A DNA stretch of 64,000 nucleotides. Origin: an uncultured Alphaproteobacteria bacterium (lineage in GTDB: Bacteria > Pseudomonadota > Alphaproteobacteria > Micavibrionales > Micavibrionaceae). Both the position numbers and the translations under genes were made by a program. Shown here one piece after another: positions 8,317-16,551 of the stretch (its first letter is position 1; the number at the start of each line of letters is the position of its first letter). The stretch lies in the NCBI GenBank assembly GCA_937923625.1, contig CALDTV010000007.1:62001-126000 (forward strand), read 5' to 3'. A model generated the notes under the pieces. It had not been told where the DNA came from. It saw only the letters and a program-made list of their open reading frames with translations, and did no database searches.

Positions 8317-9381
8317 TTAATCGGCTTTTAGAAATTTACGCGCAAGCTGTTGATCACGGAAAGGTATGCCGCCCACATATGTAATTTCGCTATCATAAAT
8401 GATCTGGAATAAATGAGCTTGATTTATTGGATCTTGAATATCATTAAAAAATGGATCACGCCCTACAGTTTCGCCTAGTTCTTTTAAATAGCAAATTTCA
8501 TCTGGTAAAACTGATAGTTTTTCAAAATCTCCAGGCATGGCCGTTTTGCATCCTAGGTTACAAGATTGATCCGTCATCATGTAATCAATTTGCTCTAAAG
8601 TGCAATAATCAAGTGCGTCAACACGATCCAAGTCCGCATACCATTGGCGGAACACATGTGCTAAAGCCATTCCATTATAAATAGCCGTTGGATAGCGCTC
8701 TAAGATATTGACTAAAACTTGTGCCATATCTCCATCATCCGAGCCAACTATGTGACGCCATATGTCATTATAGCCAGCGGCGCGAAGTTGCCATGCGATG
8801 ACGACAGAAACAGAATCCGCATCTGCCGTACGCGCGCGTTCTAGCATTAAAACAGATTCAGGTTTAAAGATTGTTTCAAAAGCGCCCCACTTCTCCTCAT
8901 GCCAAATTTCTCTTAAGGCTTTCGAAAAAACATTGAGGAGCGATAAGCGAAAAAAAGCTGATTTCCCAAGAGATTTTTCATCAAGCCCATAATTATCTAA
9001 TTCTATAATTTTTTCTGCGGCGTCTAGATGAAATCCATTAGTACCAAGATCATTTAGAGCAAATTTCCAGCCTTGCTTTTTTGCATGCTGGATAAGTGAT
9101 AATGCCAAAGGGCTTCGTGTTAGGATAGCGCTTGCCCATAACAACACATCAAAAGATGTCTCAAAGGCATATGGCATTGCTTCAAGATTAAAAAATTTCG
9201 CCGTCTCAACGGGGTTTAATTGTTCTAAACAAAAAACAGCGCCATGAGAAAGATCAAAATCTTTGTAAACAGGCTGCTGGGGGTTTTCTGATTTGTTAGA
9301 AGAACTTAACAGCATTTCTTCGGTTACTTTTCTTGTAATCGAACGCGGCTTATTAAGCGGTGATAATCTATCAGATCTCAA
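8317..9381 (-). CDS. unknown protein, paralogue of its upstream neighbour
   Basis: A soluble protein of 354 residues if it starts at the TTG at 9381, which has AAGGA seven bases upstream. The frame stays open to 9573, but that extension would overlap the upstream gene by 152 bases and looks spurious; an ATG at 9315 is another option. The central region is clearly paralogous to the neighbour: both have LR-x2-W, then an AD step, W-x-L-x3-GY/GH, and W-x2-I followed by a run of Asp/Ser. Both end with a DP(F/L)F block. From memory it resembles uncharacterised alphaproteobacterial families such as DUF6782, but I cannot confirm that. No HExxH motif is visible. Confidence 0.72.
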   Translation of the reverse strand: MRSDRLSPLNKPRSITRKVTEEMLLSSSNKSENPQQPVYKDFDLSHGAVFCLEQLNPVETAKFFNLEAMPYAFETSFDVLLWASAILTRSPLALSLIQHAKKQGWKFALNDLGTNGFHLDAAEKIIELDNYGLDEKSLGKSAFFRLSLLNVFSKALREIWHEEKWGAFETIFKPESVLMLERARTADADSVSVVIAWQLRAAGYNDIWRHIVGSDDGDMAQVLVNILERYPTAIYNGMALAHVFRQWYADLDRVDALDYCTLEQIDYMMTDQSCNLGCKTAMPGDFEKLSVLPDEICYLKELGETVGRDPFFNDIQDPINQAHLFQIIYDSEITYVGGIPFRDQQLARKFLKAD

Positions 9382-9421
9382 ATCAGATTCCTTAACTAAA
9401 TTACGCTTTATAAAGCTTACA

Positions 9422-10828
9422 TTAAATCTCTGCGGCGCTAACTTTAGTCCCACCAAATTCAACGAAGATAATGTTGCCTTTACTGATATATGCGTCGTGT
9501 TCACCGAAAATGGCATGGCGCAATTGCGATTTTGACCATTTTCCTTCTGGGCTATTTTCCTTTGAAAAGGCATTTTGAGTGTCCTCAGCTATATAAGTAT
9601 TTTTCAACTGATCTTTGTGAAATGATGCGTCAGTTGTTTGTTGATGGTCTAAAGTATGTAATTCTTGCTCTGTTTCATTAAAGGAACGTTCAAACTTAAT
9701 AAACCATAGAAAGTTAGCATTTGATCGATCCCGTACGTCTGTAAAAAGAGGGTCATTCATAATCATTTGAATATAAGGCGCTAAATAGTTTTTACCGAAT
9801 GGCTGCTCTCCAAGGGCGCAAATGAGATCCATAGAAACCATTGAAGAAACTTTCTCATCATTTAAAGCACAATCAGTCGCATCCGCCAACATATTTTGAA
9901 TAAGTTTTTTATCTTGTTTTTTACAATGTTCTGACAAGAACCATGTTTCAAAAACTGCCGCAGATGCCTTACCATTATTCAATGTACGAAAATCAACAAT
10001 AGCCTCCCTTGCAAGGGCACGGCCCAAGTCTGATAGAGAGGAGTTCTCAATACGTTCCCAAAACTCACTATGTCCATATAATTTTAATTCCCAAGCGCAA
10101 CGAATTATCGCTAATGATAAATCAGCCTGCTGAGATCTGTTTATGAGAACCGCGTGATCTGGGTAAAAACTTAAAGGATTGACATCCGCACCCTGGCGAT
10201 ATTGCCAATGTTGCCTTAAGGCCTTAACGGTCAGTAAAACCTGATCAATGAAACTTATATCATCACGTATAAGAATCTTATTAGCTTGTTTATCAAAAAA
10301 ACTATCCTCAACTTGATTAGAGCAAGATAAAATCACATCATGTTTTTTTGCAAAATCTAGCAGCTCTGAAGCCATGCGGCTTTTGCCTAATTCAGACTCT
10401 AATCTTTCTATAATCTCGGATTTATTTGGGGTGAATGATAGCTCACTGATAATGAAGCTATCTGCCATAAACTCTAGCAATATTTCATTATATTCTTTCG
10501 TTGAATCCAAAGATAATGGCTTTTTGGCGTTTATTTTATTTTGAAGTAATCCAATTTCTTTTTCTAAAAAATCGTAATCTTCATCCGTCAGAATATTTTC
10601 CTCTTCATAAAGATCTTCATCATCCATGTAAAAGAATGGTTGATCATGCATGTGAGTGCACAAAACTGGCTGCGTATTATTTATGCTATAGGCAATTCTA
10701 TATTGAATTGCTTTCGCGCCATTTGTTGTATTTTCGTTATTTTCTTGGTCTTTACCTGATCCCATAATTTTTCCTTTTGCTTGTAAAGCAATGCCCCATA
10801 ATAGTTTTGATGCGCTTATCCCTATCAT
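9422..10828 (-). CDS. unknown acidic protein, tandem paralogue of its downstream neighbour
   Basis: A 468-residue soluble protein of unknown function. Two starts are plausible: the ATG at 10828 (AGAGG five bases upstream) and the ATG at 10765 (AAAGGA seven bases upstream, 447 residues). The N-terminal third is rich in Asp and Glu (FYMDDEDLYEEENILTDEDY). The middle shares LRQHW, RSQQAD, CAWELKLYGH and FWERIENS with the equivalent region of the gene behind it, and the DPLFTDVRDRSNANFLWFI block matches DPFFNDIQD there. The two genes therefore arose by tandem duplication and diverged strongly. They separate PPSR from the origin spacer. Confidence 0.72.
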   Translation of the reverse strand: MIGISASKLLWGIALQAKGKIMGSGKDQENNENTTNGAKAIQYRIAYSINNTQPVLCTHMHDQPFFYMDDEDLYEEENILTDEDYDFLEKEIGLLQNKINAKKPLSLDSTKEYNEILLEFMADSFIISELSFTPNKSEIIERLESELGKSRMASELLDFAKKHDVILSCSNQVEDSFFDKQANKILIRDDISFIDQVLLTVKALRQHWQYRQGADVNPLSFYPDHAVLINRSQQADLSLAIIRCAWELKLYGHSEFWERIENSSLSDLGRALAREAIVDFRTLNNGKASAAVFETWFLSEHCKKQDKKLIQNMLADATDCALNDEKVSSMVSMDLICALGEQPFGKNYLAPYIQMIMNDPLFTDVRDRSNANFLWFIKFERSFNETEQELHTLDHQQTTDASFHKDQLKNTYIAEDTQNAFSKENSPEGKWSKSQLRHAIFGEHDAYISKGNIIFVEFGGTKVSAAEI

Positions 10829-10887
10829 CTACGCCTCTTAGATTATTATTATGGGGTCAAAAGGATTAACGAAGTGCTACCAAAAAT

Positions 10888-10919
10888 GAAGTTTTTTTCA
10901 AAATTTTGAAAAAAACTTC
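10888..10919. terminator. 32-bp perfect palindrome, probable terminator
   Basis: Bases 10888-10903 and 10904-10919 are exact reverse complements with no spacer (half-site GAAG, seven T, C, AAAA). It lies between the stop of the 206-residue gene and the start of the next gene on the minus strand. On the minus strand the hairpin is followed by ATTTTT, so the simplest reading is a terminator for the gene starting at 11596. The length and perfection are unusual. Confidence 0.55.
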
Positions 10920-10975
10920 TAAATCTTAATAGTAGGTTAAGAAACAAGCACTTTTGCAGCCTATATATTAAGCCA

Positions 10976-11596
10976 TTAGCCATCAAAATTATTATCAGTC
11001 ACAGGGATATCTTGGACTAGTAGTTCTTGATTGGTAAAACTCATCATACCATCTTTGCTGACATCTATCATTGTATGAAACAGAGAATCTTTAAAAATAA
11101 CCGTTGAGGAAAACTCATAGGCAGGATCAATACCTATTTTTACAATTTCCAAAGGCTCAATCATTTTACCAAGGGATTTTTTAACATTTGGCGTTGGTTC
11201 TTCATGCCATTCAAAATCATTAACCGATTGAATTAGCTTAAAACTACCATAACGCCCCCTCACATAAGAAAGGAAAAATTTCACATAAATAGGGGCTGTT
11301 TTTTCAGTTAAGGCAAAAGGTAATGTTTTATTGAGCTTATAAATAACCTCGTTTTTACCGTCTAAAATAAAAATATTCTCTTCATCTTTATTATAAATAA
11401 AGGAAATTTTACGATTTTGTAAAGTTTCATGATCCGTCACCTCTACAAGACAACAATTTTTATAAAAAGGTAATTCACGCGATAAAATCTTTACATTTTC
11501 AAGCTCGTAAGAACTTCCATCAACCATAGAATTTAATTGTTTTAATAATTTTGATGCCTCAGTATTTTTAATTTCCTGAAATGATTCTGAAAACAT
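10976..11596 (-). CDS. unknown protein next to the putative origin
   Basis: A 206-residue soluble protein with no recognisable domain. It looks like a mixed alpha/beta fold: alternating strands (KISFIYNKDEENIFILDGK) with a Lys/Asp/Glu-rich surface, two adjacent cysteines near residue 48 and no signal peptide. The ATG follows a T-rich leader with AAAGGACATAAA upstream. It is the gene nearest the AT-rich spacer before hemE, on the opposite strand, and a perfect palindrome follows its 3' end. I cannot assign a role. Confidence 0.65.
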   Translation of the reverse strand: MFSESFQEIKNTEASKLLKQLNSMVDGSSYELENVKILSRELPFYKNCCLVEVTDHETLQNRKISFIYNKDEENIFILDGKNEVIYKLNKTLPFALTEKTAPIYVKFFLSYVRGRYGSFKLIQSVNDFEWHEEPTPNVKKSLGKMIEPLEIVKIGIDPAYEFSSTVIFKDSLFHTMIDVSKDGMMSFTNQELLVQDIPVTDNNFDG

Positions 11597-11619
11597 TTTA
11601 TGTCCTTTTTTTATTTATT

Positions 11620-11667
11620 ATTACCCTTAGATAAAAACGAATCGATTCGCTAAAGGTAATTTTTTTA
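11620..11667 (+). repeat. dyad with T-run inside the origin spacer
   Basis: ATTACC-C-TTAG (11620-11630) pairs with CTAA-A-GGTAAT (11650-11660), enclosing the palindrome CGAATCGATTCG, and is followed by a run of T. It has the shape of a plus-strand terminator, but no plus-strand gene lies upstream. It could stop antisense transcription or be a structural element of the origin. Confidence 0.5.
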
Positions 11668-11884
11668 TTTACGTATTAGTATTTTTGCTGAGATGTTCTA
11701 TTTATGACCTTGTGTGTAATATTTGTTTTAAATACGGGATAAATTTAAACATAGTTTTTATCCCGCTATACAAATTTAATTTTGATTATTATTTGCTTGT
11801 GAAAGGGATAACAATACTTAAAGGATAACATGAAAAGACAAAATATTATCTGTTTGTTTCTGTCCTTTCTCGACCTAAAGCTTA

Positions 11885-11893
11885 TGTGTATAA
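11885..11893 (-). promoter_or_regulatory. DnaA box (R2-like)
   Basis: TGTGTATAA is the reverse complement of TTATACACA, which matches the DnaA-box consensus TTATNCACA. It sits 96 bases upstream of hemE in the candidate origin spacer, with a second, one-mismatch box inverted 25 bases further on. Confidence 0.55.
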
Positions 11894-11988
11894 ATAACTG
11901 AATAAATCATAATCCTCGATATACACAGCCCCTAATACTATCAAAAACCTTTTATTTATTCTTTTTATATTTTTGTTTTTCTGCTTTT

Positions 11989-13047
11989 ATGCCCATCGTC
12001 ATGACAGAAAAAAATAAAAGAATTATTAACGTTTTAGAAAATAAAAAATCTGATCAGGTGCCATTTTGGTTCATGCGTCAGGCTGGACGTTACCTTCCAG
12101 AATATCGTGAGCTTCGCGCAAAGGCAGGTGGTTTTTTAAATCTTGTTTACAATCCAGATGATGCATCTGAGGTAACATTACAACCCATTCGTCGTTTTGG
12201 CATGGATGCAGCAATTTTATTTTCTGATATTTTAGTGATCCCTCATGCATTAGGTCAAGATTTACGATTTGAAACAGGAGAAGGCCCGAAGTTAAATGCC
12301 CTTAAAAATGTTGAAGACATTCAAAATTTGAATGTTTTGAAAATAGATGAAACGTTAAATCCAATTTATCAAACTGTATCTCAAACGCGCAAAAAATTAG
12401 CCGATGAAGGATTTAATGACACTGCTTTAATTGGCTTTGCAGGATCACCATGGACAGTAGCTTGTTATATGATTGAAGGTGGCGGTAGTAAAACCTTCGA
12501 GAAAACCAAAAAATGGGCTTATAGCGATCCAAAGTCGTTTGAAACTTTAATCAATACCCTCATTGACGCAACCGCCCATTATTTGATTAAACAAATTGAA
12601 GCAGGCGCAGAAGCAATACAGCTTTTTGACAGCTGGGCTGGTGTTTTAGATCATTATAATTTTAAACGTTGGGTTGTTAATCCAACAGCCAAAATTGTTA
12701 AAATTATTAAGGATAAGCACCCTAAAATTCCTGTGATTGGGTTTCCACGTGATGCTGGTGAGAAATCAATTGAATACGTCAATGAGACTGGTATTCAAGC
12801 CATTGGCCTAGATTTTTCAATGGAGCCATTATGGGCAAAGGAAAATCTTCAAACATTAATGCCAGTTCAGGGTAATCTCGATCCCGTAGCTTTATTATCA
12901 GGAGGGGATGTTTTAAAACGGAGCGCTATTGATATTCTTGAAACATTTGGTGATGAGCCATTTATTTTTAATCTTGGTCATGGTGTTATCAAAGAAACAC
13001 CACCTGAACATGTTGAAGAGCTCTGCGAAATTATTAGGAGTTTTTAA
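11989..13047 (+). CDS. hemE: uroporphyrinogen decarboxylase
   Basis: HemE removes four carboxyl groups from uroporphyrinogen III to make coproporphyrinogen III in haem synthesis. The signature FMRQAGRYLPEYRELR starts near residue 28, GFAGSPWT follows near residue 148, and FDSWAG and IGLDFSM provide further family residues. The length of 352 is normal. The ATG at 12001, four codons in, is an equally possible start; neither has a clear ribosome site. It heads hemE-hemH-hemJ with gaps of only a few bases, so these haem genes form one operon. Confidence 0.96.
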   Translation: MPIVMTEKNKRIINVLENKKSDQVPFWFMRQAGRYLPEYRELRAKAGGFLNLVYNPDDASEVTLQPIRRFGMDAAILFSDILVIPHALGQDLRFETGEGPKLNALKNVEDIQNLNVLKIDETLNPIYQTVSQTRKKLADEGFNDTALIGFAGSPWTVACYMIEGGGSKTFEKTKKWAYSDPKSFETLINTLIDATAHYLIKQIEAGAEAIQLFDSWAGVLDHYNFKRWVVNPTAKIVKIIKDKHPKIPVIGFPRDAGEKSIEYVNETGIQAIGLDFSMEPLWAKENLQTLMPVQGNLDPVALLSGGDVLKRSAIDILETFGDEPFIFNLGHGVIKETPPEHVEELCEIIRSF

Positions 13048-13050
13048 ATT

Positions 13051-14136
13051 ATGGTTACACAAAATAAATTAGATAAAAAAAGAAAAATTGCTGTTGTGCT
13101 GTTTAATCTGGGGGGCCCTGATAAACAAGAGAGTATTAAGCCATTTTTGTTTAATTTCTTTATGGATAAAAATATTATTCGCGCCCCTATATTTGTGCGT
13201 TATTTTTTGGCTAAACTTATCTCTATCCGTCGCTCTAAGAGCGAAGCAGGAGAAAGCTATGGTGAATTAGGTGATAAATCACCTTTATTAGAAAATTCTG
13301 AGCAACAGTCACAGGCGCTTGAAAAGATTCTTAATCTTCATGGGTGTGGTGAGTTTAAAACCTTTATATCGATGCGCTATTGGCATCCTATGGCGGATGA
13401 GGTCGTCAAAGATGTACAAAATTTTAACCCAGATGATGTTATTTTATTACCCTTATATCCTCAATTTTCGACGACAACAACGCGTTCATCCTTTGAAGCT
13501 TGGGATCAAGCATGTGATAAAATAGGCTTTTCTAAACCTACTACAGCAATTTGTTGTTACCCTTGGGACGAGGGATTTATTCAAGCATCTGCTGATAACA
13601 TTAAGGTTATTTATGATCAAGCACAAAAAGAAACCAATAAAAAACCACGCATATTGTTCTCAGCACATGGATTGCCTGAAAAGATCATTAAGGATGGTGA
13701 TCCTTATCAATGGCAGTGCCAACAATCCGCTGAAAAAATTGCTGAAAAATTAGATATTCAAGATCTTGATTGGCAAATTTGCTATCAAAGTCGCGTCGGA
13801 CCAATGAAGTGGATTGGCCCATCAACAGAAGAAGCTTTGCATCAGGCCGCAAAAGATAATGTTCCTGTTGTTATTCTGCCCCATGCTTTTACACAAGAAC
13901 ATGTTGAAACATTAGTTGAGATTGAAATTGAATATAGGGAAGAAGCCGTAAAAATGGGCTTAACAGATTTTTATCGCGTTCCCACAGTGGGGACAAATAA
14001 GGCTTTTATTGATGGTTTATCAAATCTTGTTATAAAGAATTTGGGTAAAGAAAAAATAATATCACATATAGGAGAACCTCTCTGTCCTTCGGCTTTTAAA
14101 GATTGTTGTATGCGTGTGATGAACGAGAAACTATAA
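13051..14136 (+). CDS. hemH: ferrochelatase
   Basis: HemH inserts ferrous iron into protoporphyrin IX, the final step of protohaem synthesis. The chelatase motifs are present: LFSAHGLPEKII with the metal-binding histidine, YQSRVGPMKWIGP, and LPHAFTQEHVETL with the conserved glutamate. The 361-residue protein ends with a tail CPSAFKDCC, and an internal Cys-Cys pair precedes YPWDEGF. These resemble the three C-terminal plus one internal cysteines that bind a [2Fe-2S] cluster in the Caulobacter and mycobacterial enzymes. The third C-terminal cysteine is one residue out of register, so the cluster is an inference. It sits three bases after hemE. Confidence 0.96.
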   Translation: MVTQNKLDKKRKIAVVLFNLGGPDKQESIKPFLFNFFMDKNIIRAPIFVRYFLAKLISIRRSKSEAGESYGELGDKSPLLENSEQQSQALEKILNLHGCGEFKTFISMRYWHPMADEVVKDVQNFNPDDVILLPLYPQFSTTTTRSSFEAWDQACDKIGFSKPTTAICCYPWDEGFIQASADNIKVIYDQAQKETNKKPRILFSAHGLPEKIIKDGDPYQWQCQQSAEKIAEKLDIQDLDWQICYQSRVGPMKWIGPSTEEALHQAAKDNVPVVILPHAFTQEHVETLVEIEIEYREEAVKMGLTDFYRVPTVGTNKAFIDGLSNLVIKNLGKEKIISHIGEPLCPSAFKDCCMRVMNEKL

Positions 14137-14140
14137 AAAA

Positions 14141-14587
14141 ATGATAGATATCTTCGGGCAATATTATAATTGGATTAAGGCATTACATGTCATAGCGGTA
14201 ATGTCATGGATGGCTGGCATGCTCTATTTACCAAGGCTATACGTTTATCATGTTGATGCTAAAAAAGATTCTGATCTTTCTAATACTCTTAAAACAATGG
14301 AAAGGCGTTTGCTGCGATTTATTATGAATCCGGCTATGATGCTGTCTTGGTTGTTTGGAATTTTAATGATAGCCGCCAATCCGTCGCTTTTTGACAATGG
14401 CTGGATGCATGTGAAATTTGTTTTGGTTGTGCTCATGACAATATTACACATGATTTTTGCTAAATGGCGTAAGGAATTTGAAGTTGATAAAAATTCCCGA
14501 TCTGTCAAATTTTATAAGATTTGGAACGAAGCGCCTACTGTTATGCTCATCTTGATAGTGATCATGGCAATCGCTGAACCTTTCTAA
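14141..14587 (+). CDS. hemJ: HemJ protoporphyrinogen IX oxidase (UPF0093/CopD family)
   Basis: HemJ is the membrane haem protein that oxidises protoporphyrinogen IX where HemG and HemY are absent. The 148-residue protein has about four transmembrane helices. Helix 1 bears the conserved histidine (ALHVIAVMSWMAGMLYLPRL), and a basic residue follows in WMHVKFVLV. Its place four bases after hemH, in a haem operon that lacks hemG or hemY in this window, supports the role. Confidence 0.92.
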   Translation: MIDIFGQYYNWIKALHVIAVMSWMAGMLYLPRLYVYHVDAKKDSDLSNTLKTMERRLLRFIMNPAMMLSWLFGILMIAANPSLFDNGWMHVKFVLVVLMTILHMIFAKWRKEFEVDKNSRSVKFYKIWNEAPTVMLILIVIMAIAEPF

Positions 14588-14702
14588 TATTATGAAAATA
14601 AATTGATTTAAATAGTTGACAAAGCTCCTTTAATACGTCATGAATAAAGTCCTTAATTGGATTTCAAAACATTTTAATTTGTGCGCACAATGTTCCGAAA
14701 AC

Positions 14703-14726
14703 AAAAGCGTAGTTTTCATCGCTTTT
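14703..14726. repeat. hairpin in the rho leader (upstream)
   Basis: AAAAGCG (14703-14709) pairs with CGCTTTT (14720-14726) across a 10-base loop. It lies in the 272-bp spacer between hemJ and rho and could be the hemJ terminator or part of a rho leader structure. Confidence 0.4.
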
Positions 14727-14809
14727 ATAATATTTAGTTCCAGTTAAAAAATTATATTTTCAATAATATAGATTATTTAAAGAAGAAAAACCAAAAATCC
14801 CCCCTTTAT

Positions 14810-14833
14810 GCGTTTTTTAACCAAAACGCTTTT
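14810..14833 (+). terminator. terminator-like hairpin in the rho leader
   Basis: GCGTTTT (14810-14816) pairs with AAAACGC (14823-14829), with a six-base loop and TTTT directly behind. It ends 26 bases before the rho start codon. rho is autoregulated in several bacteria, so this could be an attenuator, but it could equally be a weak structure. Confidence 0.4.
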
Positions 14834-14859
14834 ACAAAATATCACAACAGAGACTTCTC

Positions 14860-16116
14860 ATGAATTTACAGGAATTAAAGACACGTTCACCTTCTGAGCT
14901 AAATGCTTTTGCAGAAGAGCTTGAAATAGAAAATTCAGGCACAATGCGTAAACAAGATATGATGTTTGCCATTCTAAAATCTCTAGCCGATCAAGGCGTG
15001 CCAATTGCGGGGGGCGGGGTTTTAGAAGTACTTCAAGATGGCTTTGGTTTTCTGCGTTCACCTGAAGAGAATTATTTACCGGGCCCTGATGACATATATG
15101 TTTCGCCGTCACAAGTACGCCGCTTTGGGTTGCGTACGGGTGACATTGTCGATGGCGAAATTCGTGCCCCAAAAGAGTCTGAGCGTTATTTTGCTTTGTT
15201 AAAAGTCAATAGTATCAACGCTGAAACGCCAGAAAAAATTCGTCATCGTATTAATTTTGATAATCTAACACCGCTTTATCCAGATCGTAAAATTAAGTTA
15301 GAAATTGATGATCCGACTAAAAATTCTAATACGCAACGCGTCATTGAATTAACAGCTCCGATTGGTTTTGGTCAAAGATCATTACTTGTTGCGCCACCTA
15401 GAACAGGTAAGACTGTCATGTTGCAGAATATTGCAAGCTCTATTGCAGCGAACCATCCAGATGCATATTTGATTGTTCTTTTGATCGATGAACGGCCTGA
15501 AGAGGTGACAGACATGGCGCGTTCTGTCCGTGGTGAAGTAATTTCTTCTACTTTCGATGAACCTGCAACGCGACACGTACAGGTGGCCGAAATGGTTTTG
15601 GAAAAAGCCAAGCGGCTTGTAGAACATAAACGTGATGTCATTATATTACTTGATTCTATCACACGTTTGGCGCGTGCATATAATACGGTTGTGCCATCAT
15701 CTGGTAAAGTTTTAACAGGGGGTGTTGATGCCAACGCATTGCAACGACCGAAGCGCTTCTTTGGTGCCGCGCGAAATGTTGAGCAAGGTGGATCTCTGAC
15801 GATTATTGCCACTGCATTGATTGATACGGGATCACGTATGGATGAGGTCATTTTTGAAGAATTTAAAGGCACTGGTAACAGCGAGATTGTTATGGACCGT
15901 AAAATTGCTGATAAACGTGTTTTCCCAGCGATTGATATTCAAAAATCAGGTACGCGTAAAGAAGAATTGCTTGTTGATAAAGACACTTTACAAAAAATGT
16001 GGGTGTTGCGTCGTATTTTGAACCCAATGGGCACGGTCGACGCTGTTGAATTTTTATTGGGTAAAATGAAAGAAACCAAAAATAATGATGAATTCTTTAA
16101 TGGCATGAACCAATAG
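14860..16116 (+). CDS. rho: transcription termination factor Rho
   Basis: Rho is the hexameric RNA-dependent ATPase that releases transcripts at rut sites. In order there are the Rho N helical domain ([20 protein letters not shown]), the CSD RNA-binding fold ([19 protein letters not shown]), the P-loop VAPPRTGKT, Walker [11 protein letters not shown], and the Q- and R-loop regions through [18 protein letters not shown]. The length of 418 matches the family. The leader has two hairpins that may govern autoregulation. In alphaproteobacteria rho is usually followed by mnmE; here a convergent unknown gene lies between them. Confidence 0.97.
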   Translation: MNLQELKTRSPSELNAFAEELEIENSGTMRKQDMMFAILKSLADQGVPIAGGGVLEVLQDGFGFLRSPEENYLPGPDDIYVSPSQVRRFGLRTGDIVDGEIRAPKESERYFALLKVNSINAETPEKIRHRINFDNLTPLYPDRKIKLEIDDPTKNSNTQRVIELTAPIGFGQRSLLVAPPRTGKTVMLQNIASSIAANHPDAYLIVLLIDERPEEVTDMARSVRGEVISSTFDEPATRHVQVAEMVLEKAKRLVEHKRDVIILLDSITRLARAYNTVVPSSGKVLTGGVDANALQRPKRFFGAARNVEQGGSLTIIATALIDTGSRMDEVIFEEFKGTGNSEIVMDRKIADKRVFPAIDIQKSGTRKEELLVDKDTLQKMWVLRRILNPMGTVDAVEFLLGKMKETKNNDEFFNGMNQ

Positions 16117-16551
16117 AATTACTCATTTCCTATTTGTTTTCTTAGACTTCGCTAGCTGCCTCATTCCTAATCAGGTGGCTGACCTATAAATAAAATCTAT
16201 AAAATTTTATATTAAGTTGATCTGATATTATTTGTCATAATATTGTAGCTGTGATTTAATAGTTATATGGAAGCGATAAATTCCTTCCATATTATCTATC
16301 GTAATTTGTTAAGATAGGCTCTAAATTTTCGCGATAAGTAATAATGATGTCCTTGCTATTATTACTTATATAAAAAAAGCCAATTAATTTTCAAAGCCAA
16401 AAACAACAATAAAAATATGGCTTGTTTTATGATGGATAATTTTAGTAAGCGCTAAAAAGGTTTCATGCAGCCCTTTTTCCTATCTGAATGTATGACCCTT
16501 GATCGCTCCTGTTTCTAATCATAGAGACGGGAGCGATTAGCTTTACTCATT
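16117..16551. repeat. 435-bp spacer carrying several inverted repeats
   Basis: No gene is visible in this gap between the convergent rho and the CxxC-rich protein. It holds a 9-bp perfect repeat ATATGGAAG/CTTCCATAT (16265-16292) and a 12-bp perfect repeat ATAAGTAATAAT/ATTATTACTTAT (16334-16369). A 7-bp repeat AAAAAGG/CCTTTTT follows near 16455-16480, then a 15-bp stem with two wobble pairs (16502-16537, arms beginning ATCGCTCC). The last may be the terminator for one or both flanking genes. The density of dyads is unusual for a simple intergenic gap. Confidence 0.6.

Larger units (their letters stand above)
11597..11988. other. candidate replication origin (oriC) spacer
   Basis: A 392-bp gene-free, very AT-rich spacer separates the divergent unknown gene and hemE. 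In Caulobacter and Rickettsia the chromosomal origin lies beside hemE. Visible elements are a DnaA box identical to E. coli R2 in reverse (TGTGTATAA, 11885-11893), and a one-mismatch box ATATACACA (11919-11927) in the other orientation. Also present are an inverted pair CGGGATAAA/TTTATCCCG (11735-11743 and 11757-11765) and two direct copies of GGATAACA near 11806 and 11823. A palindrome CGAATCGATTCG (11638-11649) contains two GANTC methylation sites. I found no CtrA half-site pair TTAA-N7-TTAA. Confidence 0.6.

Noticed and set aside
15372-15872. A 166-codon frame on the minus strand within rho
   Set aside because: It lies entirely opposite the Rho ATPase domain, and the protein has no recognisable features.
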